DNA of 32,877 bases from Planctomycetota bacterium. GTDB lineage: Bacteria; Planctomycetota; SZUA-567. Of this stretch, positions 8,186 through 16,806 are shown piece by piece (position 1 is the stretch's first letter; the number at the start of each line of letters is the position of its first letter). The position numbers and the translations under genes were made by a program. The stretch lies in contig JAFGWW010000289.1 of assembly GCA_016936955.1 (NCBI GenBank), forward strand, positions 1-32,877, given 5' to 3'. The notes below the pieces were generated by a model. That model was not told the origin of the DNA and did no database searches. It saw only the letters and a list, made by a program, of their open reading frames with translations.

Positions 8186-9064
8186 ATGAGCGCGCCGGAA
8201 GTTGAGTTGGGTGATTTGCTGCGCCGCTCTCTGAGTTGGCGGTATAGTGATGGAAGCCATTTTCAGAAGGTCTGCCATCCTGAAGGCGATTGGCGGATGC
8301 CCCCCTTCATGGTAATCGTCTGCCCTATGCGTGGTGAATATTATAGTCGTATCGAAGGGCCGGGCGGGTCTGAAGCCGTGACAGTTAAAGCGGGGCAAGC
8401 CTTGGTGGTTCCTCGTGGTGTGCGCCACACAGTGTCCATGCCGGGGGGCGGGGTTCTTCACCATGCGCATATTCAATTTATGCTTCTGGGCGGTAATGAT
8501 CCCCTGAGTTTTTTCAAGGTGCCATCCGTGCTCAGCGGCCGACCCGCAAAGGAGCTGGCCGCTGTGGTTAGAGACCTGCATATAGCACAGACCGAACCTG
8601 CGGGGCAGGAGCCGGTTCGGCTGGCTATCAGCCGGCAGTACATGGGATATAGGATTCTGGAATTGATTGCTGCTGCATCGGAGAAGCTATCACAATCTTC
8701 CCAGCGTTTATTGGAATTGCATCGCCTTGAATCGGCGCTGCGTTTCATGGAGGATAATCTTGGCGCAGCGATAAACCGTCGCGATCTGGCCCGGCGCGCG
8801 AATCTTTCAGAAACCCGGTTTCATTACGTATTCAAATACGCAACCGGTTTGGCGCCCCTTGCATATCTTAAAAAAATCCGCATGAACCATGCCCAGACTC
8901 TGCTCTTCCAGACCGACCTGCCCATAGGTGAAATCGGCGAGAGCATCGGCTACCCAGACATATTTCATTTCAGTAAAATATTCAAGCAATTCTGCGGGCT
9001 TAGCCCCAGCCGTTATCGTTCCGACACTCGCGCACAATTACAGGAATCGACCAGGCGGGAATAA
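8186..9064 (+). CDS. AraC family transcriptional regulator
   Basis: A 292-residue regulator with an N-terminal cupin sensor (VKAGQALVVPRGVRHTV, about residues 70-86, is the typical AraC ligand-binding barrel segment) and a C-terminal pair of HTHs. The first is around NRRDLARRANLSETRFHYVF, the second around PIGEIGESIGYPDIFHFSKI, followed by FKQFCGLSPSRYR. ACAGGA lies just before the ATG. The gene stands alone: it follows another AraC gene in the same direction and converges on the GH39-like operon end. It could control either neighbouring catabolic operon; the sequence does not say which. An inverted repeat just after the stop could terminate it. Confidence 0.92.
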   Translation: MSAPEVELGDLLRRSLSWRYSDGSHFQKVCHPEGDWRMPPFMVIVCPMRGEYYSRIEGPGGSEAVTVKAGQALVVPRGVRHTVSMPGGGVLHHAHIQFMLLGGNDPLSFFKVPSVLSGRPAKELAAVVRDLHIAQTEPAGQEPVRLAISRQYMGYRILELIAAASEKLSQSSQRLLELHRLESALRFMEDNLGAAINRRDLARRANLSETRFHYVFKYATGLAPLAYLKKIRMNHAQTLLFQTDLPIGEIGESIGYPDIFHFSKIFKQFCGLSPSRYRSDTRAQLQESTRRE

Positions 9065-9071
9065 GCACCGA

Positions 9072-9098
9072 AAGCAAGATGCCTACTCCATCTTGCTT
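9072..9098 (+). terminator. Hairpin after the AraC gene
   Basis: AAGCAAGATG and CATCTTGCTT form a perfect 10-base stem with a 7-base loop, beginning 7 bases after the AraC stop codon. There is no long T run after it, so intrinsic termination may be weak; the position still fits a transcript end. Confidence 0.45.
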
Positions 9099-9186
9099 GC
9101 ATAAAGACCGGAATCTTTATCAAAGCGCAAATTCACAGGAAATGTTATATCCCGGTCAGGTTATGCGCTGGCTCTGCAAGGCAAAG

Positions 9187-9216
9187 AAATGGCCGCCGGA
9201 AACCCGACGGCCATTT
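9187..9216. terminator. Hairpin between convergent genes
   Basis: AAATGGCCG and CGGCCATTT form a perfect 9-base stem around a 12-base loop. It lies 38 bases past the stop of the minus-strand GH39-like gene. On the minus strand it is followed by a T-rich stretch (TTCTTTG). It may end the glycoside hydrolase operon and possibly act in both directions. Confidence 0.5.
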
Positions 9217-9253
9217 AACCTGATATTCAAAAGGAAAAGGCGTTGTTATGGTC

Positions 9254-10660
9254 TCAGGCGTAATCGCCGAAGATCAGGGCCATCGGATAATCCTTGAGGG
9301 GAAGATTCTTGAACATCCGGTGCCCGCGGCCGTTATCATCAACCATTGATTCCGGAATGGAGTAAACATTTCCGTCAAGTAGATCAACCAGCGCAGCTTT
9401 ACCCGGAATGGCAGCAACTTCAAGTGTGATGGTTGATTCGTATTCGGTAGTCATCAGTTCCGTCGGGCGCCAGTAAACAAATGCGCTTGACCCTGTCTCT
9501 TTGCGAAAACCTCCGAACAGCAGATCCGAGCGGCCATCTTCAATGCGCATGATCCGATTTGAATGATGCTTATGGATCAAGACAGGCAATTCAACATGCT
9601 CTACTGATTCGCGGAACATCGCGGCAATTACCTGCAGAGTCCGGTATGATGGCTTGGGCGAATATTCGCCGGTTGAGATTCCGTTTTCATCAAACTCTGC
9701 ACTCAAGACGCCAAAGTAGCCATAGTCAAGATAGCTAGCCTTGTCTCCCACCGTTCCGTTCAGCGCTTCAATCATATCCATGCACGAGAAGTAAGAGGCG
9801 AATTTGACGTCGTCAAAGAGGTCAGCCATCATGTGCCGCGCCATGAATTTTGCCTGACGCCTTGGTGTCCAGGCTCCACCGGCAAGTGCGCCCGCACCAT
9901 CGCTGCGTGATTGGGTGCCCGTCTCCCCCTGAATAATTTCCATATTTGGATTGTAAGCGTGGCACAGGGCCCGCATAGCCTTCACCCGGTTAAATCCTTC
10001 CCGCTCATCAGTGTTGTATGCGTGATAGGAGAATGCATCCATATATTCTGCTGCGCCGGCTTGAAATACATCATTGAGCCAGTTAAGTCTATCAAGGCAC
10101 ATCACCCCGCCGATGACCTTCGCATCCGGATCACCTTCCTTTACCGCGAGTGCCGTCGCTTTTACAAACTCGCCGTACTCGGTTCCGCTGGGGCCGTGTT
10201 TCCAACACCACCCCCCGTCAGGCTCATTCCAGACTTCATACCATTGCACCTTTTCTTTATAGCGCTGCGTTACTGCGACAACATATTTATGCCATGCCTG
10301 CCTTTCTGCTTCGCTGGAAATAGGGGGGCATCCGACGGCGCCGAAGACCTTTTGAGCAGCCTCAGTATAGAGTCCATTGCCATAACACAGGCAGATCCAT
10401 GGCTGCAATCCTCTCTGGATAAGGTTGTCGACAATTGAATCAAGCCAGGTGAAATCATAAACCCCTTTTTCTTTTTCCGTACGGGCCCAGCCTGATTGAA
10501 TGCGGATCCATTTGACGCCGAGTGCAGCGACTTTGTCATACGCCTTCTCCGGATCAAAGACATCCCGGTCCAGTTTTTCAAATCCCAAACCGATTGGGGA
10601 AGAACTTACCTGAATGGACGGCACCGCTTCAACCTGCCGTTCGACCTGTAAACGCTCCAT
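9254..10660 (-). CDS. GH39-like (clan GH-A) glycoside hydrolase, cytoplasmic
   Basis: A 468-residue (beta/alpha)8-barrel hydrolase. YEVWNEPDGG (E146 as acid/base) and IIQGETG (E246 as nucleophile) are the two catalytic glutamates expected of clan GH-A. The N-terminal WIRIQSGWARTEKEKGVYDF is typical of GH39 and related beta-glycosidases, and the C-terminal 120 residues look like a small beta-sandwich. No signal peptide is visible, so it probably works in the cytoplasm on imported oligosaccharides. CAGGAGGA precedes the ATG. It is the last gene of the SDR/MBL/dehydratase/GH110-like operon, 138 bases after the GH110-like gene. The family call could equally be a neighbouring GH-A family, and the sugar released is unknown. 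Confidence 0.75.
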   Translation of the reverse strand: MERLQVERQVEAVPSIQVSSSPIGLGFEKLDRDVFDPEKAYDKVAALGVKWIRIQSGWARTEKEKGVYDFTWLDSIVDNLIQRGLQPWICLCYGNGLYTEAAQKVFGAVGCPPISSEAERQAWHKYVVAVTQRYKEKVQWYEVWNEPDGGWCWKHGPSGTEYGEFVKATALAVKEGDPDAKVIGGVMCLDRLNWLNDVFQAGAAEYMDAFSYHAYNTDEREGFNRVKAMRALCHAYNPNMEIIQGETGTQSRSDGAGALAGGAWTPRRQAKFMARHMMADLFDDVKFASYFSCMDMIEALNGTVGDKASYLDYGYFGVLSAEFDENGISTGEYSPKPSYRTLQVIAAMFRESVEHVELPVLIHKHHSNRIMRIEDGRSDLLFGGFRKETGSSAFVYWRPTELMTTEYESTITLEVAAIPGKAALVDLLDGNVYSIPESMVDDNGRGHRMFKNLPLKDYPMALIFGDYA

Positions 10661-10798
10661 GATGATCCTCCTGAAAAATATTGTGGAATGTTGTTATCAA
10701 GATTATGGAAATCTAGTAGAGAAGAGAGTTCTATAGCGTTTGCGAGTTCACCGATTTAGTGCCTGCAAGTTTTGTGATTTTATTGTGGGCATTGTCTT

Positions 10799-12637
10799 TT
10801 AAGCATCAGCAATATTGTCAATGTCCATGTCGCAACTCTTCATGTGGTTGGAGCAAACAGTTGTGTGATAGCCGTTCGGATAAATGTTTTCGCTTATCGT
10901 TACCTCGCGACAGCCATCAAGCCAGAATGACTCTTTCTGAAAGGCAAAGGGCTTGAACTTTGTGCTTTTGGCTATTGTGTTCTTGCTGAACACCAACCCG
11001 CGCACGGAGCGGGCGCGCACTAGTGGCTGGTCATAAGTATCGAACTTGTTGTTTACAATTCTGATGTTGCGATGATAGGGTTCATCCTCAGTCCCTTGGG
11101 GTTGATGGGATGGGGTGATGGTAATTATGCCGCCTCCCCATTGCCACCGTTCCTGTGTAGACGCTCCGGAACTGAGACAGTTATCGAAGATATTGTTCTG
11201 GATAAGAACATCCTCGACGCCGCCAGATTCGTACCAGTGTAACGTGTCGCCTTCGAAAAGAATGGCGGCCCCCGCAGTGGCAAAATAATTATTTTCGATT
11301 ACCACTTGACCTGGAACCGTAACCAGAACGCCTCGCGCCCGATGTTTTCGCAGAATGCGACAATTGCGGAGAATGAAGAGATCTGGATTCCAGGTTTTGT
11401 TTTCAAAGACATCGCCTTCAACTACATCATCAGGGATAGGCCCGGCAAAACTGACAATCCATTCCCCTTCCTTGTTTGTGGAAAGTCCCCAGCCAAGATT
11501 TATCCCGTTATTGAGCTGGGTTTCTGATTTTGCCAAAGGATGCGTTGCCGGCATCCGTTCTATTGCGACAACCTTCAATATCTCTTTACGCTGAACATCA
11601 TCCTGCCTTACAACCCAGACTTCGTCATTGATGCCCCAGCAATCCGCACGTATGACTTTTACAGTGTGTGAATCTATCTTTTCGATCATCACGCTGTTAC
11701 GCCCGTGAATATTCAAAAAGTCATCGCCATGCCCTGCCATTTCGACATTTTCAACGATGATATCACCCTTACAATGTATAAAGTGTATCCCGTCAGCAAC
11801 TCCGCTGAATACTCGCCCTTTGGATGCGTTGGGAATAATCCGGAGCCCGTCGATATTCAGGTTTTCAGTACGTGAGGCAACGACACCGCCACTCAAAACG
11901 TGGTAAAGCGTCATGTTGCGTATGGATACATTACGCGATTCGACTATGTCGATTCCTTTAACAATATAACGCCCATGATTAAGGGCGACGTATGTTCCCT
12001 TTGGAGCCATCCAGCGCGGGGAGGTCTTGAAGCTTACGATTTTATCGGAAATCTCACACACTTCACAATCCGGGCCAAGGTTGAAAGGATTATCCCGGAT
12101 CTGTGATGGTATTTCTTGGGTTTCGGCATCATACGCGTCGTGATAACAGTCAGAAAGAGGCCGTGGGTTGCCCCAATCCTGACCTGTGCCAAAGAAGCGT
12201 CCATTCTGGATTACATATGGATATTGGATTCGGTCAATTTCAATATCAACGTGGTCGGCGGTGCATTCCGCAATACGCCCCTGCGTAATGTAAGGCCTCT
12301 CCCAGTCGATGCTGAACCCTTTGATCTCAATGTTGTTTGAGCGTTCGATCCGGAAAGGCATAACATAGCCATGACAGATCAGCTCTGCGCCGTTCCCGTT
12401 GATTGTGAGGTCGGAACATTCCTGAAGGTTGAACGCTATGCTTACTTCTTCTTCAGGTTGATGGTGAAAATTATATTGCCCCGGCTGAAAGTTTATTTCA
12501 GCAGATTTACCTTTGCATGCAGCAATCATTTTACGAACAGGGAGTATGAGATTATAGCCTGTGTCCGGGAGAATCCCGAAATCTTCCGGGTTGATGTTTA
12601 CCGGGAGCACGTGAGATGAGTCCATATTACTTTCCAT
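10799..12637 (-). CDS. GH110-like right-handed beta-helix glycosidase (possible alpha-1,3-galactosidase)
   Basis: A 612-residue parallel beta-helix protein, the size of GH110 alpha-1,3-galactosidases. The segment GVADGIHFIHCKGD (from about residue 279) followed by GHGDDFLNIHG (about residues 302-312) strongly resembles the acidic active-site region of GH110, where paired aspartates act in an inverting mechanism. Many short beta-strand repeats (INGNGAEL, IRNMTLYHV, VENVEMAG, IENNYFAT) support the helix fold. The ATG at 12637 (AGGGA about 9 bases upstream) is preferred over a TTG at 12670. No signal peptide is seen, unlike many secreted homologues, so it may cut alpha-galactosyl oligosaccharides inside the cell. 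It is in an operon with galactonate-dehydratase-like and lactonase-like genes, which fits galactose release. Polygalacturonase-like or another beta-helix specificity cannot be excluded. Confidence 0.72.
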   Translation of the reverse strand: MESNMDSSHVLPVNINPEDFGILPDTGYNLILPVRKMIAACKGKSAEINFQPGQYNFHHQPEEEVSIAFNLQECSDLTINGNGAELICHGYVMPFRIERSNNIEIKGFSIDWERPYITQGRIAECTADHVDIEIDRIQYPYVIQNGRFFGTGQDWGNPRPLSDCYHDAYDAETQEIPSQIRDNPFNLGPDCEVCEISDKIVSFKTSPRWMAPKGTYVALNHGRYIVKGIDIVESRNVSIRNMTLYHVLSGGVVASRTENLNIDGLRIIPNASKGRVFSGVADGIHFIHCKGDIIVENVEMAGHGDDFLNIHGRNSVMIEKIDSHTVKVIRADCWGINDEVWVVRQDDVQRKEILKVVAIERMPATHPLAKSETQLNNGINLGWGLSTNKEGEWIVSFAGPIPDDVVEGDVFENKTWNPDLFILRNCRILRKHRARGVLVTVPGQVVIENNYFATAGAAILFEGDTLHWYESGGVEDVLIQNNIFDNCLSSGASTQERWQWGGGIITITPSHQPQGTEDEPYHRNIRIVNNKFDTYDQPLVRARSVRGLVFSKNTIAKSTKFKPFAFQKESFWLDGCREVTISENIYPNGYHTTVCSNHMKSCDMDIDNIADA

Positions 12638-12736
12638 TGCTGCTTTTCCCTGATTATGAAGGGTACTCAAACAAGCCCTTCAGTGCGAAATAATATATCA
12701 GTGCTCTGAATTTACCCGAAAATTTATGACTTGATG

Positions 12737-13903
12737 CTACTCGCTCACGATGCTTTTTGCTTCCTTCGGCCGTATATCTGTGAGGTCGCCACGGTAATGC
12801 CGCAGGTCTTTTGGTGTATAGGGATGGTTTCCAATTGCGTCGGGAATGATATCAACCCCAAGCCCGGGTTTGTCTGGAATCAGCATGCAACCATCTTCTA
12901 TTTTAACCTGTTCGGTTGAAATTTCTGAGCGCCATGGCACATCAGAGCTCATGGTCTCGATAAAAGCAAAATTGGGCGTGCATGCGGCAAGCTGCAGCGT
13001 TGCGGCGTTTGCTACAGGACCGCTTGGATTGTGCGGGCAGAATGGGATGTGATGACATTCCGCCATAGCCGCTATTTTCCTCAGTTCCATAATGCCGCCA
13101 GCATGCGACACATCGGGCTGGATAAAGTCTGCGCAGCCGAGGCGGAAGAATTCGCGGAATTCATAGCGGCTGTATAGACGCTCACCCGCGGCGATTGGCA
13201 CATTTACCTTCCTCCTCAACTCCGCCAGCCCTTCCTTGTTATCCGGAGGAAGCGGCTCCTCAAACCATAGAATATTGAAACGCTCCAATTCCTTTGCAAT
13301 GCGGATTGCAGTGGGAACATTAAAGCGTCCGTGGCCTTCGATAAGGATCTCAACTTCATCACCTACTGCGTCGACAACAGCCTCTACGCATTGTATGGAC
13401 GCGGTAAGTTCCTTTTTGTTTATGGTTTGCCATGCCGAGCCGAAAGGATCCCATTTAAGCCCTTTGAATCCGGCAGTGACCGTTTCTTTTGCTTTCGCCG
13501 CAAATTCGTCGGGCCTTTTTGCCGGGGCGAACCAGCCGTTAGCATAGCAGGGGATTCGATCCCTTACCTTGCCGCCAAGCAGTTGATATACCGGCACACC
13601 GAGGTCTTTTCCCTTGATATCCCAAAGCGCCATCTCGACAGCCGAGAGGGCGCTCATCAGCACAGGCCCACCCCGCCAATATGCGTCCCGGTATGTGTCG
13701 TGCCAGAAGGCCTCGATGTCATGCGGGTTTTTACCGACCAGGTATCGCTTCAGTTCCAGGATTGCCTGCGCTACCGTGAGTTCACGATATTCAAGAGTTG
13801 CCTCCCCGACGCCATAAATTCCTGAGTCGGTTTCAACCCGGCAAAAGACCCAATTGGTGCGATAGCAATGGCATATATAGGTCTTGATGTCGGTGACTAT
13901 CAT
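12737..13903 (-). CDS. Enolase-superfamily sugar acid dehydratase (galactonate dehydratase-like)
   Basis: A 388-residue mandelate racemase/muconate lactonizing enzyme-type protein. Likely metal ligands are E189 (in IEGHGRF), E215 (in FEEPLPP) and E241 (in AAGERLYSRYEF). The likely catalytic histidines are H191 and H293 (PHNPSGP), as in D-galactonate dehydratases. Most dehydratases of this group have Asp at the first ligand, so Glu189 is unusual. It would convert an aldonate to a 2-keto-3-deoxy-aldonate in the cytoplasm. The ATG at 13903 overlaps the previous stop as ATGA with AGGAAAGGAAA upstream; a start at 13960 would overlap the previous gene far more. Alternative roles in the superfamily, such as anhydrogalactonate cycloisomerase, remain possible. 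Confidence 0.85.
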   Translation of the reverse strand: MIVTDIKTYICHCYRTNWVFCRVETDSGIYGVGEATLEYRELTVAQAILELKRYLVGKNPHDIEAFWHDTYRDAYWRGGPVLMSALSAVEMALWDIKGKDLGVPVYQLLGGKVRDRIPCYANGWFAPAKRPDEFAAKAKETVTAGFKGLKWDPFGSAWQTINKKELTASIQCVEAVVDAVGDEVEILIEGHGRFNVPTAIRIAKELERFNILWFEEPLPPDNKEGLAELRRKVNVPIAAGERLYSRYEFREFFRLGCADFIQPDVSHAGGIMELRKIAAMAECHHIPFCPHNPSGPVANAATLQLAACTPNFAFIETMSSDVPWRSEISTEQVKIEDGCMLIPDKPGLGVDIIPDAIGNHPYTPKDLRHYRGDLTDIRPKEAKSIVSE

Positions 13904-14601
13904 AACGATATTTCCTTTCCTGATGACATTGCGTATGAGTTGATCCCGGACGTTTTGCATCCTTCTATGAACATGGATGGGTCTGCCGTGTTTTCCTTGA
14001 AAAGGCCGTAGTGCATGGGTAAGGCGAGTTGAGGTTTCAGGGCTTTAACCAGACCCAGAGCCTCCGAATCGCTCATGTTTCCCATGCGCCCATTAATGCA
14101 TATCATGACCGTGTCGGCTTTTCTTGTGGCGTCGTTAAGCAGTTCTTCCGAATAGTTGCTGTCCCCGCTCAGGTAAATATTTCTGCCTTCCGCAGCTATG
14201 AGCAAGCCGATAGCTTCGGGATCGGAATGGAAGGCAGGCACAGCCGTGATGGTAAAATCTCCGCAAACAAGGCTATCGCCCTTTGCCAGCAAAAAGCAGC
14301 GATCAGGATTCAGGCCAAGTTTATGAAAATGGGTGATACAGCTTTTGGGGCCGACGAAATTGCACTCTGGATAATGGCTGGCGATATCGACTATGGTCTG
14401 CGGATCAAGGTGGTCAAGATGGTCGTGAGTGCACACCAGCCAGTCCGGGCGCAGGTCTTCAAGTTCCATGGGAAAGTCAACCAGCCGTGTAAGCCCATGG
14501 TTGCGCTCAAGAAAATCGCTCATATAGGGGTCGATCAACATCCGGGTTTTCTTACTCTGGAAAAGAAAGCTGCCCTGAGTCATCCATGTTGTTTTAATCA
14601 T
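13900..14601 (-). CDS. Metallo-beta-lactamase-fold hydrolase, UlaG-like (possible sugar lactonase)
   Basis: A 233-residue metallo-beta-lactamase-fold protein starting at MIKTTWM (ATG at 14601, GGAGA about 11 bases upstream). An upstream TTG at 14673 lies inside the preceding SDR gene and was not used. Metal ligands are visible: HDHLDH (H59, H61, D63, H64), H125 in AFHSD, D147 in LSGDSNY and H197 in PMHYGLF. The layout resembles UlaG, the L-ascorbate-6-phosphate lactonase. Between a sugar-dehydrogenase-like SDR and a sugar-acid dehydratase, the natural role is opening an aldonolactone, a job more often done by SMP-30-type proteins. That role is inferred from context. The stop overlaps the dehydratase ATG. 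Confidence 0.82.
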   Translation of the reverse strand: MIKTTWMTQGSFLFQSKKTRMLIDPYMSDFLERNHGLTRLVDFPMELEDLRPDWLVCTHDHLDHLDPQTIVDIASHYPECNFVGPKSCITHFHKLGLNPDRCFLLAKGDSLVCGDFTITAVPAFHSDPEAIGLLIAAEGRNIYLSGDSNYSEELLNDATRKADTVMICINGRMGNMSDSEALGLVKALKPQLALPMHYGLFKENTADPSMFIEGCKTSGINSYAMSSGKEISL

Positions 14602-14620
14602 TTTGTAAATTCTCCGAGAT

Positions 14621-15406
14621 TCAGTGATCACAGCCGACGGGCAGGTGCTGGGCGCTGCATCCGCCATCAACAACCAGCCTCGCGCCGGTTATGTTTGCCG
14701 CTTCGCCAGAAGCCATGAACATTACGGCGTTTGCCACGTCGCGCCCGCTGGCTTCCTTGCCGAGTGGGATGTTATTGTGCCTGATCTCAGCAATCTTCGG
14801 GTCAAGCACATTCCAGCGATCAGTATTTATGTAACCGGGAGCGACCGTGTTTACGTGTATGCCGTAAGGGCCGAGATCAACCGCCATGGCTCTTGTGAAA
14901 GCGTCAATCGCGCCTTTTGTCATTACATAGGCGCTGCGGTTGCGAATGGCGCGTTGTGATGTGTTGCTGCTTATATTGACAATAGCACCAAGGCCCTGCT
15001 TGACCATTATTCTGGCAGCTTCGCGGGCGCAAAGAAAATACCCGAGTATGTTTGTGCTAACAACCGCGCGGAGCTCTTCGGACTTGACTTTGTGCAGGGG
15101 GCCACCAATGCCTTGTATTACAGCATTGTTTACCAGAACATCCAGCGAGGAGCTTTCATTCCTGATTTTATCAAACATGGCAAGAATCTGGTTCTCGTCC
15201 GTTACATCGAAGGCTGCGGCGCGGACTTCACCACTAGCTGCGGAGGAGGTAAGTTGTTCTATTGCGCTCTCGACTTTGTCTGCTGTCCTGCCGTTTATGT
15301 AAACAGTTGCGCCAGCTTCGAGAAATGCCTTGGCAATCTCATATCCCGTATTCCTTACGCTCCCCGTGACAAGAACCGTTTTACCTGTGAAGTCGAAGGC
15401 GCCCAT
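14621..15406 (-). CDS. SDR family dehydrogenase (possible sugar 1-dehydrogenase)
   Basis: A 261-residue classical SDR. The cofactor loop is TGSVRNTGYEIA, which departs from TGxxxGxG by having Asn at the second glycine position. LVNNAV, NISSNTS and YVMTK give the catalytic Asn-Ser-Tyr-Lys set. The C-terminal ITGARLVVDGGCSAQHLP is typical of the family. CAGGAGAG lies before the ATG. It heads the operon that continues with lactonase-like and aldonate-dehydratase-like genes, so oxidation of an aldose at C1 to a lactone is a reasonable proposal (inference). It is not close to the SDR trio of the first operon in its end motif. An AraC gene is divergent to it. Confidence 0.88.
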   Translation of the reverse strand: MGAFDFTGKTVLVTGSVRNTGYEIAKAFLEAGATVYINGRTADKVESAIEQLTSSAASGEVRAAAFDVTDENQILAMFDKIRNESSSLDVLVNNAVIQGIGGPLHKVKSEELRAVVSTNILGYFLCAREAARIMVKQGLGAIVNISSNTSQRAIRNRSAYVMTKGAIDAFTRAMAVDLGPYGIHVNTVAPGYINTDRWNVLDPKIAEIRHNNIPLGKEASGRDVANAVMFMASGEAANITGARLVVDGGCSAQHLPVGCDH

Positions 15407-15588
15407 GCTCTCTCCTGTATAAAGTGTATGGCAAGCCAGCAGCCATCCCTACACGCCAAGAGTACAACATAGCCTGTATCACGCAAATAATCATAGGCCA
15501 TTAAATTATAATATTGTGCCAATAATTCAAGCCGATATAATTGACTTTATGGAATTGGCGGTACGACTGGTTTAAGAATGGAGCCGAG

Positions 15589-16437
15589 ATGCTGCATAGA
15601 GTGCGGATGGATGGAGTGGCACGTATAGTAGATTTCCCTTATAAAATATGCGAACTGGGAACAGTCCGGTCGCTTCCACAGCAAAACAATCATTTTGTAT
15701 ATGAGGACAAAATGGAGGTTACCTTGCGCTTAAGTTCTGGAGCCGAGCTTGCTGAGGATATAATTGACGGGAAGCCACACTCAACCCCCTTTCCGAATGT
15801 GGTTATAAAACAGCCGGGAATGTCGCATAGATATTCTGTGGAGGAGTCGCGCGAAGCGGTGTATTTCTCTTATCCGGCCGAGCAGGTTGAGGCGTTACGA
15901 AAGGTCAATCTGTTGCCGGAAGGCAGTATCCAGCTGTTTGAATTGACTCCACGATTGAAATATCTTGTCAGACAAATGATCGGATTGATGGAGAAGTCGA
16001 GAAATTATGGTGTTGCCGACAGGATTGATTTGCTTGGAGTGGAGATACTCGAAGAACTGAAGCTGCAGGGGCAAAGTGAGAGCATGAATGATAATAGAAG
16101 CCGGATAATGCAGCTTGCCTCATATCTGCAGATCAACTTTACGGAAGATCTGGACCTTGATGAGCTTGCACATAAGTTCAGCTTCTCCCGCCGCACCATG
16201 TTCAGGCATTGGGCCAATTATTTCCAGATGTCGCCTGTCCGCTATATCACAAATCTGAAAGTGGAAGAGGCAAAAAGGCTGCTCTTTGAAACTGAAATGG
16301 ATATTGCCTCGATCAGCGAATATCTGAACTTCAACGAGATCACATACTTCTGTACCGTATTCAAAAAGGAAACAGGATTCACGCCGAATGAATACCGTAA
16401 ACAAGAGGCGATCAAGAAAGTGGACCTGGATAATTGA
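15589..16437 (+). CDS. AraC family transcriptional regulator
   Basis: A 282-residue AraC regulator. The ATG at 15589 is chosen because GGAG stands 8 bases before it; a TTG at 15541 has no ribosome site. The N-terminal 150 residues form a diverged cupin-like sensor. The C-terminal half has two HTHs, around LDLDELAHKFSFSRRTMFRH and MDIASISEYLNFNEITYFC, followed by FKKETGFTPNEYRKQ. It is divergent to the SDR/MBL/dehydratase/GH operon across a 182-base spacer that includes AATTATA (15504-15510) and its inverse TATAATT (15536-15542), so it is the best candidate activator of that operon. It is followed immediately by a truncated alpha/beta-hydrolase frame. Confidence 0.92.
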   Translation: MLHRVRMDGVARIVDFPYKICELGTVRSLPQQNNHFVYEDKMEVTLRLSSGAELAEDIIDGKPHSTPFPNVVIKQPGMSHRYSVEESREAVYFSYPAEQVEALRKVNLLPEGSIQLFELTPRLKYLVRQMIGLMEKSRNYGVADRIDLLGVEILEELKLQGQSESMNDNRSRIMQLASYLQINFTEDLDLDELAHKFSFSRRTMFRHWANYFQMSPVRYITNLKVEEAKRLLFETEMDIASISEYLNFNEITYFCTVFKKETGFTPNEYRKQEAIKKVDLDN

Positions 16438-16778
16438 ACCGGTTGCGAACTGTTTCCGGAAACAAATCCGGAGGGTATGGGCTCTCCAGCAAGGACGAGG
16501 CGAAAGCGTATCCCGGCAACCCTCTGGATAATCTGGAGCCCCTTGCGCAAAGTGCGATTCCGCTCCTTGTAATATATGGAGATGCCGACGAGGCTTTACC
16601 GATATTAGAGAATTGCGTGCCATTGATTGAAAAATACCGCCAAATCGGGGGGCCAATCGAGGTCATTGTAAAACCCGGCGGCAAGCACCACCCGCACTGC
16701 CTGGGAAATCCTGAACCGATCGTGAGATTTGTGAAAAAGAGCCGTCCTTGCCAGTGCCTGGGCTTGGACAAGCGCTAG
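16434..16778 (+). pseudogene. C-terminal remnant of an alpha/beta-hydrolase
   Basis: An open frame of 114 residues that has only a TTG at 16434 as possible start, inside the AraC stop region, with no ribosome site. Residues from about 15 on match the last third of an alpha/beta-hydrolase: GNPLDNLEPLAQSAIPLL, then YGDADEALP with the charge-relay aspartate, then GGKHHPH with the catalytic histidine. The nucleophile serine, the oxyanion region and the whole N-terminal half are missing. Full-length relatives are about 250-300 residues and often accompany polysaccharide enzymes as esterase-like proteins. It is best read as a gene truncated by a deletion or rearrangement whose breakpoint lies at the end of the AraC gene. 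Confidence 0.7.
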
Positions 16779-16806
16779 AGCAGCACAGATACAGGCAAAT
16801 CAACGG

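Noticed and set aside
15430-15445. A TGGC-N7-TTGC match resembling a sigma-54 promoter before the SDR operon
   Set aside because: Only the minimal bases match, the leader would be very short, and no sigma-54 activator gene is nearby, so chance is likely.
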